A stretch of DNA of 64,000 nt from Bacteroidota bacterium (lineage in GTDB: Bacteria; Bacteroidota; Bacteroidia; 2-12-FULL-35-15). The notes under the pieces are model-generated. The model saw only the letters and a program-made list of their open reading frames with translations, had not been told where the DNA came from and did no database searches. The position numbers and the translations under genes were made by a program. The DNA is taken from positions 39,003 through 103,002 of the forward strand of contig CANFRC010000013.1 of assembly GCA_947449315.1 (NCBI GenBank), in the 5' to 3' direction. Positions 1 through 6,782 of the stretch are shown in pieces. Every line of letters begins with the position of its first letter. Position 1 is the first letter of the stretch.

Positions 1-452
1 GGTCTTGTTAAAAGCCCTTCCAAAGAAGCGATCAAAAGATCGTCTGTTGTGACAACTGTTTTCTTGAGTGCTTCTTTATTTTCAAAAACGATAGAAGCAT
101 CAGCAACTAATTTTGTTTTTTGAAATAATTCTAAATCGTTGGAATAGTGGGGGTGTTGGTTAATGAAATCTGTAACTAATATTTTTTCTCCTGGAGACAA
201 AGTATTTTCGATAGATCTGATAAAGTACTCGTCTTTATTCTCAAGAGTGATCTCTTTTTTTAATCCTGATTTATTTTCAAAGGTGAAATCAGAAGAATCT
301 TCCAAAGTGATGTTCTCAAAACTTTCAAACTCCTCTCTTAATTCAGGATTTTGCTCAATGAACAATAACAAGTCAGCCACCTGTTGAGGTGAAAAATTCC
401 CTTCATGATAATCAAGGAAAAACGCTTCGTAGTTATTTTTATTTATATTCAT
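1..452 (-). CDS. Acidic repeat protein downstream of ECF sigma factor (3' part outside window)
   Basis: The ATG lies at 452-450 and 150 residues can be read before the window edge. The protein is acidic and has no signal peptide at its start. Two similar blocks are visible: residues 11-45 (FFLDYHEGNFSP, then LLLFIEQNPEL and EEFESF) and residues 77-110 (YFIRSIENTLSP, then DFINQHPHY and DLELF), with a likely third beginning near residue 139 (DLLIASLEGLL). The gene starts 5 bp after the stop of the ECF sigma gene, so the two are almost certainly co-transcribed. That position is typical of an anti-sigma factor or regulon protein. No anti-sigma domain or membrane segment is visible in the part seen, so a regulatory role is only inferred. 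Confidence 0.75.
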   Translation of the reverse strand, partial: MNINKNNYEAFFLDYHEGNFSPQQVADLLLFIEQNPELREEFESFENITLEDSSDFTFENKSGLKKEITLENKDEYFIRSIENTLSPGEKILVTDFINQHPHYSNDLELFQKTKLVADASIVFENKEALKKTVVTTDDLLIASLEGLLTR

Positions 453-457
453 TTTTG

Positions 458-943
458 TTATATAACATTCTCCATTGCACCAATGTAGTTTTTCAGAAAT
501 CCTCTTGCTCTGAAAATATATACTTTCACTTGCGATTCTGTTAATCCTGCAATTTCTCCTATTTCGGCATAATTATATCCTTCATAATCACGCAACAACA
601 ATACTGTACGTTGTACCTCCGGTAATTTTGTCAATGCTTCATCCAGTATTTCTTTCAGATCGCTGTATTGTCGGTTGCTACTTAAGCTATACATGTTTGC
701 TTCCGACATATCGCCTTGCTTTTTCTCACGTCTGATCTTGTCGATCATGGTTCTGTAGGCCGAGGTGAACATATACGATTTTGCATTGGTACTTTCTACT
801 TCCGAAACCTTAAGCCACAATTTTTCATACGTGTCCTGCACAATATCACGCGCCTTTTCCGAATCCTTAATATTCTTAAGAATGAACCGGTAGAGGTTGT
901 CTGCATATAAATCAACAGTTTTGTTGAATTCTTCGACAGTCAT
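458..943 (-). CDS. ECF-type RNA polymerase sigma factor
   Basis: The protein has 161 residues, the usual size for an extracytoplasmic-function sigma-70 factor. Region 2 is at about residues 12-75 (YRFILKNIKDSEKARDIVQ, then SYMFTSAYRTMIDKIRR). Region 4 is at about residues 100-152 (LPEVQRTVLLLRDYEGYNY, with a helix-turn-helix around AEIGEIAGLTESQVK). It directs RNA polymerase to an alternative promoter set. Upstream lies TGTAAC, 16 bases, CGTCTT, a typical ECF promoter, which suggests autoregulation. The gene is followed after 5 bp by the acidic repeat protein. The stimulus cannot be read from the sequence. Confidence 0.93.
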   Translation of the reverse strand: MTVEEFNKTVDLYADNLYRFILKNIKDSEKARDIVQDTYEKLWLKVSEVESTNAKSYMFTSAYRTMIDKIRREKKQGDMSEANMYSLSSNRQYSDLKEILDEALTKLPEVQRTVLLLRDYEGYNYAEIGEIAGLTESQVKVYIFRARGFLKNYIGAMENVI

Positions 944-972
944 TGTAGCTTTTTTTGTGCAATTTCTGGTTT

Positions 973-1000
973 AAGACGACTAAGAAAACGTAAAGTTACA
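973..1000 (-). promoter_or_regulatory. Probable ECF promoter of the sigma gene at 458-943
   Basis: Read on the minus strand, TGTAAC (1000-995) is followed by 16 bases and CGTCTT (978-973). TGTAAC/CGTC is a familiar ECF -35/-10 pair. The -10 hexamer ends 29 bp before the sigma ATG. Its -35 differs from the CGAAGG of the second ECF regulon in this window, so the two sigma factors probably do not cross-talk. Confidence 0.6.
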
Positions 1001-1032
1001 GAGTTTTAAAGTAAATTTTTAAGTTGTTGAAA

Positions 1033-1202
1033 ATGTGGGCCTTCCCCTTCGGGTCGGGCTATTCACTTCAATCTTTTGTTCGTTCCTCTCAAAAGGATTT
1101 CCGCTACTATCCCTAAGGCGGGCTTTAAAAAAATCTGGAGGAATTTAATTACATGAATAGCCCCGATTGAAATGGAAATACTTTCCGCTTTTTTGCGGAA
1201 AG
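1033..1202 (+). ncRNA. Structured intergenic RNA or repeat element, candidate
   Basis: This non-coding stretch between lepA and the ECF sigma gene carries several pairing segments. GGGCTATTC (1056-1064) is complementary to GAATAGCCC (1155-1163). TTCAATC (1067-1073) is complementary to GATTGAA (1165-1171); the two pairings cross, so they form a pseudoknot or exclude each other. A further hairpin, CTTTCCGC-T6-GCGGAAAG, is at 1181-1202. From memory, stretches resembling GGGCTATTCACTTCAATC recur between genes in Flavobacteriia genomes, and an Rfam family named Flavo-1 exists. I cannot confirm membership, and strand is uncertain because the pairings work on both strands. Confidence 0.45.
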
Positions 1203-1263
1203 ATTGGAATGTAAAGCGGGTGTGAGTTTTTAAAGAATAGGGGTGTAGCTGCTCCGAAAGATT

Positions 1264-3075
1264 TTAATCGTTCAGCTTCAGCACAGCCATAAATGCACTT
1301 TGCGGAATTTCTACACTACCAACAGAACGCATACGTTTCTTACCTTCTTTTTGTTTTTCCAACAATTTACGTTTACGGGAAATATCGCCACCATAACATT
1401 TTGCAGTCACATCTTTGCGAATTGCTTTGATGGTTTCACGGGCAATGACCTTCGCTCCGATAGCCGCTTGAATAGGGATCTCGAACTGTTGACGCGGAAT
1501 CAACTCTTTTAATTTCTCGCACATCTTTTTACCGAACTCATATGCATTGTCTCTGTGAATCAACGATGATAATGCATCCACAGGTTCTGCATTTAAAAGA
1601 ATATCTAGCTTCACCAAGAAACTCTGACGATAATCCAGCGGTTGATAATCGAAAGAAGCATATCCTTTTGATATTGTTTTTAAACGGTCGTAGAAGTCAA
1701 ATACAATTTCACCCAATGGCATGTCGAACATTAATTCCACACGGTCGGTGGTTAAATAAATCTGGTTGGTGATGATACCACGTTTGCCGATACACAAACT
1801 CATGATGTTACCAACGTATTCAGATTTAGTGATGATCTGTGCTTTGATATACGGCTCCTCTACTCGGTCCAATTTGCTTGGGTCAGGAAGATCGGCCGGA
1901 TTATTTACAATCATTAATTCGTTTTTGGTACTGTAGGCGTGATACGAAACGTTGGGAACTGTGGTAATCACGGTCATGTTGAATTCACGTTCCAATCGCT
2001 CTTGAACAATTTCCATATGCAACATACCGAGGAATCCACAACGGAATCCAAAGCCCAATGCTGCAGATGATTCCGGTTCCCATGTCAAGGATGCATCATT
2101 CAATTGTAATTTCTCCATCGAGTAACGCAACTCTTCAAAATCTTCTGTGTCTACGGGATAAATTCCGGCAAACACCATTGGTTTCACCTCTTCAAATCCT
2201 TGAATCCCGCCTTCACAAGGGTTGTTAACGGTTGTAATGGTATCACCTACTTTTACTTCACGAGCATCTTTAATTCCGGAAATGATATAACCAACATCCC
2301 CTGTTTTTACTTCATTTCTTGGTTCTTGTTTTAATCGTAACACTCCAATCTCATCGGCATTGTATTCTTTTCCTGTGGCGAAAAATTTTACTTTATCACC
2401 TTTTTTGATGGTGCCATTCACCACTTTAAAGTAGGCGATGATTCCTCTGAATGAATTGTATACCGAATCAAATATCAATGCTTGAAGCGGACCTGTTGTA
2501 TCACCTTTCGGAGCAGGAACTCGTTCGACAATGGCCGCTAAAATGTCGTGCACACCCATCCCGGTTTTTCCCGAAGCAGCCAGAATATCTTCTCTTTTGC
2601 AACCTAACAATTCAACGATTTGATCTTTTACTAGTTCCGGTTCTGCACTAGGTAAGTCAATTTTATTTAAGATAGGAATGATTTCCAGATCGTTTCCTAG
2701 AGCAAGATATAAGTTAGAGATTGTTTGCGCCTGAATTCCTTGGGCAGCATCCACAATAAGCAATGCGCCTTCGCAAGCAGCAATAGAACGGGAAACTTCA
2801 TACGAGAAATCAACGTGACCGGGAGTATCAATTAAATTTAAAACATACCTGCCTGCCGGACAGGCAGGCTTTTTGCCATCATAATTATAATCCATTTGAA
2901 TAGCATGACTTTTAATAGTGATCCCTCGCTCTTTCTCCAAATCCATATCATCGAGTACTTGTGCTTGCATGTCGCGTTTATTGATGGTGTTGGTATATTC
3001 CAATAAACGATCGGCAAGGGTACTTTTCCCATGATCAATGTGGGCAATGATGCAAAAATTTCTAATATTCTCCAT
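1264..3075 (-). CDS. lepA: Translation elongation factor 4 (LepA), with a short in-frame palindromic insertion
   Basis: The protein has 603 residues. It is a translational GTPase that back-translocates or remodels ribosomes. The P-loop AHIDHGKST is at residues 11-19, switch [10 protein letters not shown] at 83-90, and NKID of G4 follows; the LepA-specific C-terminal domain ends in [17 protein letters not shown]. Residues 68-76 (KKPACPAGR) sit between DYNYDG and [10 protein letters not shown], where family members have only a short turn (E. coli has DYKASDGETYQLNF). That stretch is encoded by a GC-rich palindrome at 2848-2868. The reading frame is intact and all GTPase motifs are present, so the protein is probably functional. 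Confidence 0.97.
   Translation of the reverse strand: MENIRNFCIIAHIDHGKSTLADRLLEYTNTINKRDMQAQVLDDMDLEKERGITIKSHAIQMDYNYDGKKPACPAGRYVLNLIDTPGHVDFSYEVSRSIAACEGALLIVDAAQGIQAQTISNLYLALGNDLEIIPILNKIDLPSAEPELVKDQIVELLGCKREDILAASGKTGMGVHDILAAIVERVPAPKGDTTGPLQALIFDSVYNSFRGIIAYFKVVNGTIKKGDKVKFFATGKEYNADEIGVLRLKQEPRNEVKTGDVGYIISGIKDAREVKVGDTITTVNNPCEGGIQGFEEVKPMVFAGIYPVDTEDFEELRYSMEKLQLNDASLTWEPESSAALGFGFRCGFLGMLHMEIVQERLEREFNMTVITTVPNVSYHAYSTKNELMIVNNPADLPDPSKLDRVEEPYIKAQIITKSEYVGNIMSLCIGKRGIITNQIYLTTDRVELMFDMPLGEIVFDFYDRLKTISKGYASFDYQPLDYRQSFLVKLDILLNAEPVDALSSLIHRDNAYEFGKKMCEKLKELIPRQQFEIPIQAAIGAKVIARETIKAIRKDVTAKCYGGDISRKRKLLEKQKEGKKRMRSVGSVEIPQSAFMAVLKLND
2848..2874 (-). repeat. GC-rich palindromic element inserted in frame in lepA
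   Basis: The plus strand shows CCTGCCTG, loop CCGGA, CAGGCAGG (2848-2868). On the coding strand the segment starts AAGCCTGCC and encodes KPACPAGR. A related element lies in frame in the aminopeptidase gene (12317-12340), where it also starts AAGCCTGCC, and a third, between genes, is at 18345-18364. It looks like a small mobile palindromic sequence that tolerates insertion into coding DNA. Confidence 0.7.
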
Positions 3076-3198
3076 TTCTATTATTTCGTCTTAAGGAGTG
3101 CGAATTTACTAAAATCTTGCGAATTAATTACTAAAAATCCCCTACACCTTATTTTTAAAGGCGTATTGTATTGAAGGGTATTTGCAGATAATATATAA

Positions 3199-3230
3199 TT
3201 TGGATATTAACCCTTCATGCCGTTACTTTG
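3199..3230 (+). promoter_or_regulatory. Housekeeping promoter of metF
   Basis: TTTG (3199-3202), 20 bases, TTACTTTG (3223-3230) fits the Bacteroidota primary sigma promoter (TTTG, about 19 bases, TAnnTTTG) apart from a shortened -7 spacing. It leaves a leader of about 45 nt before the metF ATG at 3283. No known riboswitch fold was recognised in that leader. Confidence 0.5.
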
Positions 3231-3282
3231 CACCCGCATTTAATATAAACTTGTCGGCAGATAGATCTGCAATTACACCATT

Positions 3283-4236
3283 ATGAAGGTCATTGATCAC
3301 ATCAAACAGGCAAAATCTACTTTATTTTCTATCGAGATTTTACCTCCCTTAAAAGGAAAAAGCATTCAATCTATTTTTGACGGTATCGATCCTTTGATGG
3401 AATTCAAACCATCGTTTGTGGATGTTACGTATCACAGAGAAGAATATGTTTATAAAAAACGCGAAGGCGGATATTTGGAAAAAGTAAGTATCCGAAAACG
3501 TCCGGGTACTGTTGGTATCTGTGCTGCCATCATCAATAAATATCATGTGGATACTGTTCCTCATATTATTTGTGGTGGTTTCAGTAAAGAGGAAACAGAG
3601 AATGCGTTGATTGATCTTCAGTTTTTAGGGATTGATAATGTACTGGCATTAAGAGGAGATTCTATTAAAAGCGAACCGGAATTTGTTCCAGAGCCGAACG
3701 GACATGCTTATGCCATTGATCTTGTAAAGCAAATAGGAAGCATGAACAAAGGGAAATACATAGAGGATGATTTGGCAGATGTTGCACCGACCAACTTTTG
3801 TATTGGTGTGGCTGGCTATCCTGAAAAACATTTTGAAGCACCCAATATGATCTCGGATATGAAACATCTGAAAGCAAAGATCGATGCAGGTGCTGAATAT
3901 ATTGTTACACAAATGTTCTTTGATAATGCGCAATATTTCGACTATGTAAAAAAATGTGAGGACATGGGCATTCATGTTCCTATTATTCCAGGATTGAAAA
4001 TCATCACCACAAAAAAACAAGCGATCATTTTACCGAAGATATTTAAGATTGATGTTCCTCAACCTTTGTTGGAACAGATTGAAAAATGTAAAACAGATGC
4101 TGAAGTAAAAGAGGTGGGTATTGAATGGTGCATCAATCAATCGAAAGAATTGATCAAACACAAAGTTCCATGTTTACATTATTATACCATGGGTACTTCT
4201 GAAGTGACGAGAAGAGTTGCCAGTAAAGTGTTTTAA
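3283..4236 (+). CDS. metF: Methylenetetrahydrofolate reductase
   Basis: The protein has 317 residues, typical for bacterial MetF. It is an FAD enzyme that reduces 5,10-methylene-THF to 5-methyl-THF for methionine synthesis. The catalytic glutamate lies in FSIEILPP (residues 16-23). LALRGDS (about residues 120-126) belongs to the flavin and folate site, and IGVAGYPEKH (about 175-184) and TQMFFD (about 208-213) are classic family motifs. It stands alone on the plus strand with its own promoter. The 3' side ends in a large inverted repeat (4253-4389) that probably terminates transcription. Confidence 0.96.
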   Translation: MKVIDHIKQAKSTLFSIEILPPLKGKSIQSIFDGIDPLMEFKPSFVDVTYHREEYVYKKREGGYLEKVSIRKRPGTVGICAAIINKYHVDTVPHIICGGFSKEETENALIDLQFLGIDNVLALRGDSIKSEPEFVPEPNGHAYAIDLVKQIGSMNKGKYIEDDLADVAPTNFCIGVAGYPEKHFEAPNMISDMKHLKAKIDAGAEYIVTQMFFDNAQYFDYVKKCEDMGIHVPIIPGLKIITTKKQAIILPKIFKIDVPQPLLEQIEKCKTDAEVKEVGIEWCINQSKELIKHKVPCLHYYTMGTSEVTRRVASKVF

Positions 4237-4252
4237 ACACATCAAACCGATT

Positions 4253-4389
4253 TTTAACCACATAGATTCATAGGTTAGGATAGGTAAAAGTAAGCATAGA
4301 AACACATAGCCCTGAACCGTTTTAACGATTCAGGGCTATGTGTTTCTAAAATCTTCTTCTTTAGCTTTCTATGTTCCTATGTGGTTAAA
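4253..4389. repeat. Nested inverted-repeat element; likely bidirectional terminator
   Basis: Perfect 13-bp terminal inverted repeats, TTTAACCACATAG (4253-4265) and CTATGTGGTTAAA (4377-4389), enclose a second perfect 19-bp stem. Its arms are 4298-4316 (beginning AGAAACACATAG) and 4329-4347, with a 12-nt loop. The element fills the space between convergent metF and the gene at 4412-6079, so transcripts from both sides would run into the hairpin. The nested CATAG repeats resemble a MITE-like sequence. Confidence 0.7.
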
Positions 4390-4411
4390 TTTTTTATTAA
4401 TCAGTTTCTAA

Positions 4412-6079
4412 TTAGTCAGTTTCTACAATTCGTTTTGTATATACTTTACCATCAATAGTAACAGCCACTAAATAAATTCCTTTTGAATAGCCTTGTTTCT
4501 TAGCATTGAAATCAAAAGAATGATTGCCATTTTCTTGCAATTCATTGTCAGCAATTGTTTGAATTTTGTTTCCAAGAACATCATATACTGCAACCGAAAC
4601 GGTAGTTTTGTTTTTCAACTGATAAGAGATCTGTGTGTTATCACTGTATGGATTAGGGAATGCATTCAAATCAATTGAATTGTTGTTGTTGTATTCAGAA
4701 ATGCCTGCCGTTGGTATTGGTGAACCCAATGTATACTGAACAAAATACAACATCATTTCATCATTTGTGGTCAATCCAAAAAATACAGGCGCTGTTCCGT
4801 AATTGTTAAATGTAGCTTTTTGAATTAACCCGTTTCTTGGATTCACGGATAAGAAAGGAGAAAAATATTCTACAGGAGGATGTTCCCATTCATAAAACCC
4901 TTGATTGACATTGTTCACATAATCCATCCATCCTTCAAAAACTTGTGTTCCTGTTGTACCGCCTGGATTTCTTAAAAAGATATCGAAGTCTGTTCCATAT
5001 TTATGTGTGTGTGATGATAGCATCCATATATTCCACATGTTAGGAGCGCTTGCATTAAAATCTGCTTTTGTAAATGTATGATCTACACCATCGTTATTAA
5101 TAAAGATACTGGTGTTGGAAATTAGATCGCAATACATAATTGCTGCTGCTGTATGTTTTGGTTGCGTGTAGACATTGAAATACAATTCGGTCGCTTCTAC
5201 AGAATCATGGTTGGAATTAAAAAGATGATGGTTCAGATCTAATACTGTTCCTGTTTCCCATTGATAAGCTGTTCCGAGAGGAAGGGAATCATTTCTGGAG
5301 GTTTGGTAAGCACTAACTAATACATTATATCCGGTAGAGGAACCTGCTCCTGTTGTAGGATTCTGAATACGCATCCCGTCAGCAAACATACTTGCTGCAC
5401 CAGGAAGTAATTTGTAAATAATAAAATGATGTGATGCATTTGCAAGAAAAAGTTCAATACGGTTTACTTCAACAGTATCTGGTAATTTCAGATCATATTT
5501 TAAAAAATATTCCATCTCAGATGCTGTGTCAGAAAATATTTTTCCAAGGTGAACTTGGTATGAACCAAGGTCAGTTGGCAATGGATGTGCAACAGGCACT
5601 GCATCATAACCATGACCACTATAGTATCTGCTAATCATATTTGTGTCAACTACAGTTCCTGTTTGAGGAGCTCCTTTTAATACCCATTGACGAATCAATT
5701 CAATTTCTTTGATGGTTAACGCTGGACCTGCTTGTGGACAAGCTAATCCTTCTGATGCAACAATGCCATTGTCGGCATCAATTCCATTTTGACATTTACG
5801 CAATAAGAAACTACGGTGCGGATTTCCGGGCTCAATCAATTTATCGCCTTTTGCTAATGCTGCTGCATTTGCAGGATTTGCATTGACAATGCTTGTATAA
5901 ACAGTTGCCGAAGTGGCTGCAAGGTTTAATCCTCCAGCAGGACTTATTGCACCATGGCAAGAGGTACAGTTTGCCTGAAAAATAGAATAAACTGCAGCAT
6001 AAGTAGTTTGCGCATAATTAATTGATGTACTCAAAATAAACATCAATAAAATAATGGTAGATCTAGTAGTTTTTGTCAT
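4412..6079 (-). CDS. T9SS-exported haem c and type II copper monooxygenase-like protein
   Basis: The protein has 555 residues with a signal peptide at 1-23. A single haem-binding CTSCH is at 38-42 in a small cytochrome c domain. The middle part carries the copper ligand pattern of peptidylglycine alpha-hydroxylating/dopamine beta-monooxygenases: HH at 217-218, HH at 284-285, HTH at 357-359 and a Met ligand candidate in NDEMM (439-443). The C-terminus (about 470-555, ending KRIVETD) is a T9SS type A sorting domain. It would be a surface or secreted redox enzyme. The substrate is unknown, and the family assignment rests on the spacing of histidines. No CGAAGG/CGTCTA promoter is present. Confidence 0.75.
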   Translation of the reverse strand: MTKTTRSTIILLMFILSTSINYAQTTYAAVYSIFQANCTSCHGAISPAGGLNLAATSATVYTSIVNANPANAAALAKGDKLIEPGNPHRSFLLRKCQNGIDADNGIVASEGLACPQAGPALTIKEIELIRQWVLKGAPQTGTVVDTNMISRYYSGHGYDAVPVAHPLPTDLGSYQVHLGKIFSDTASEMEYFLKYDLKLPDTVEVNRIELFLANASHHFIIYKLLPGAASMFADGMRIQNPTTGAGSSTGYNVLVSAYQTSRNDSLPLGTAYQWETGTVLDLNHHLFNSNHDSVEATELYFNVYTQPKHTAAAIMYCDLISNTSIFINNDGVDHTFTKADFNASAPNMWNIWMLSSHTHKYGTDFDIFLRNPGGTTGTQVFEGWMDYVNNVNQGFYEWEHPPVEYFSPFLSVNPRNGLIQKATFNNYGTAPVFFGLTTNDEMMLYFVQYTLGSPIPTAGISEYNNNNSIDLNAFPNPYSDNTQISYQLKNKTTVSVAVYDVLGNKIQTIADNELQENGNHSFDFNAKKQGYSKGIYLVAVTIDGKVYTKRIVETD

Positions 6080-6190
6080 GTTTTATTTTTTTAAATAATA
6101 TAGCGTGTTTTATTCAAATGATATTTATAGCTAATGTAAGAAAATTTGCCAACTGGCAAACAAAATAATTTAGCAATTGACGAAGGGGGA

Positions 6191-6781
6191 TTAAGCGTTT
6201 CTATGCATCAGTTTGCTGATGTACTTTCCTAGGATATCAAATTCCAGATTTACGATTGTTCCTTGTTTGATGGATGAAAAATTGGTATGCTCGAACGTAT
6301 AGGGGATAATACATACTGAGAAGGAATTGGCAGTAGAATAAACAACTGTTAAACTAACTCCATTCACACAAATAGAACCTTTTTCTACCGTTACATTATT
6401 CTTTGATGAATCATATTCAAATCCAAACAGCCAACTGCCGTTTGTCTCCTCCACTTTATTGCAAACCGCTGTTTGATCCACATGTCCTTGAACAATATGT
6501 CCGTCAATTCGGTCACCCAATCTCATGCAGCGCTCCAGATTAATATTGTCGCCTACCTTCAGTAATCCTAAATTTGTTTTTTGGAGTGTCTCGTCAATAG
6601 CCGTAACGGTGTAATTATCATTCATAATATCCACCACTGTTAAGCATACGCCATTATGAGCAATGCTTTGGTCAATTTTTAATTCAGAGGTGAAGGGAGA
6701 TCTGACAGTGATATGCAGATTGCTTTGTTCTTTATTTATGGAAACAACTTTTCCTGATTCTTCTATAATTCCTGAAAACAT
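6191..6781 (-). CDS. ribE: Riboflavin synthase alpha chain
   Basis: The protein has 196 residues, the expected size. It dismutates two 6,7-dimethyl-8-ribityllumazine molecules to riboflavin. It begins MFSGIIEESGKV, the standard family start, and shows the duplicated lumazine-binding barrel: first copy about 1-95 (IAHNGVCLTVVD), second about 96-190 (GSICVNGVSLTVV). GDRIDGHIVQGHVD marks the junction. The gene follows the large T9SS protein gene with only one base between them (6782), so both may share one transcript. Confidence 0.95.
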   Translation of the reverse strand: MFSGIIEESGKVVSINKEQSNLHITVRSPFTSELKIDQSIAHNGVCLTVVDIMNDNYTVTAIDETLQKTNLGLLKVGDNINLERCMRLGDRIDGHIVQGHVDQTAVCNKVEETNGSWLFGFEYDSSKNNVTVEKGSICVNGVSLTVVYSTANSFSVCIIPYTFEHTNFSSIKQGTIVNLEFDILGKYISKLMHRNA

Positions 6782-6782
6782 A

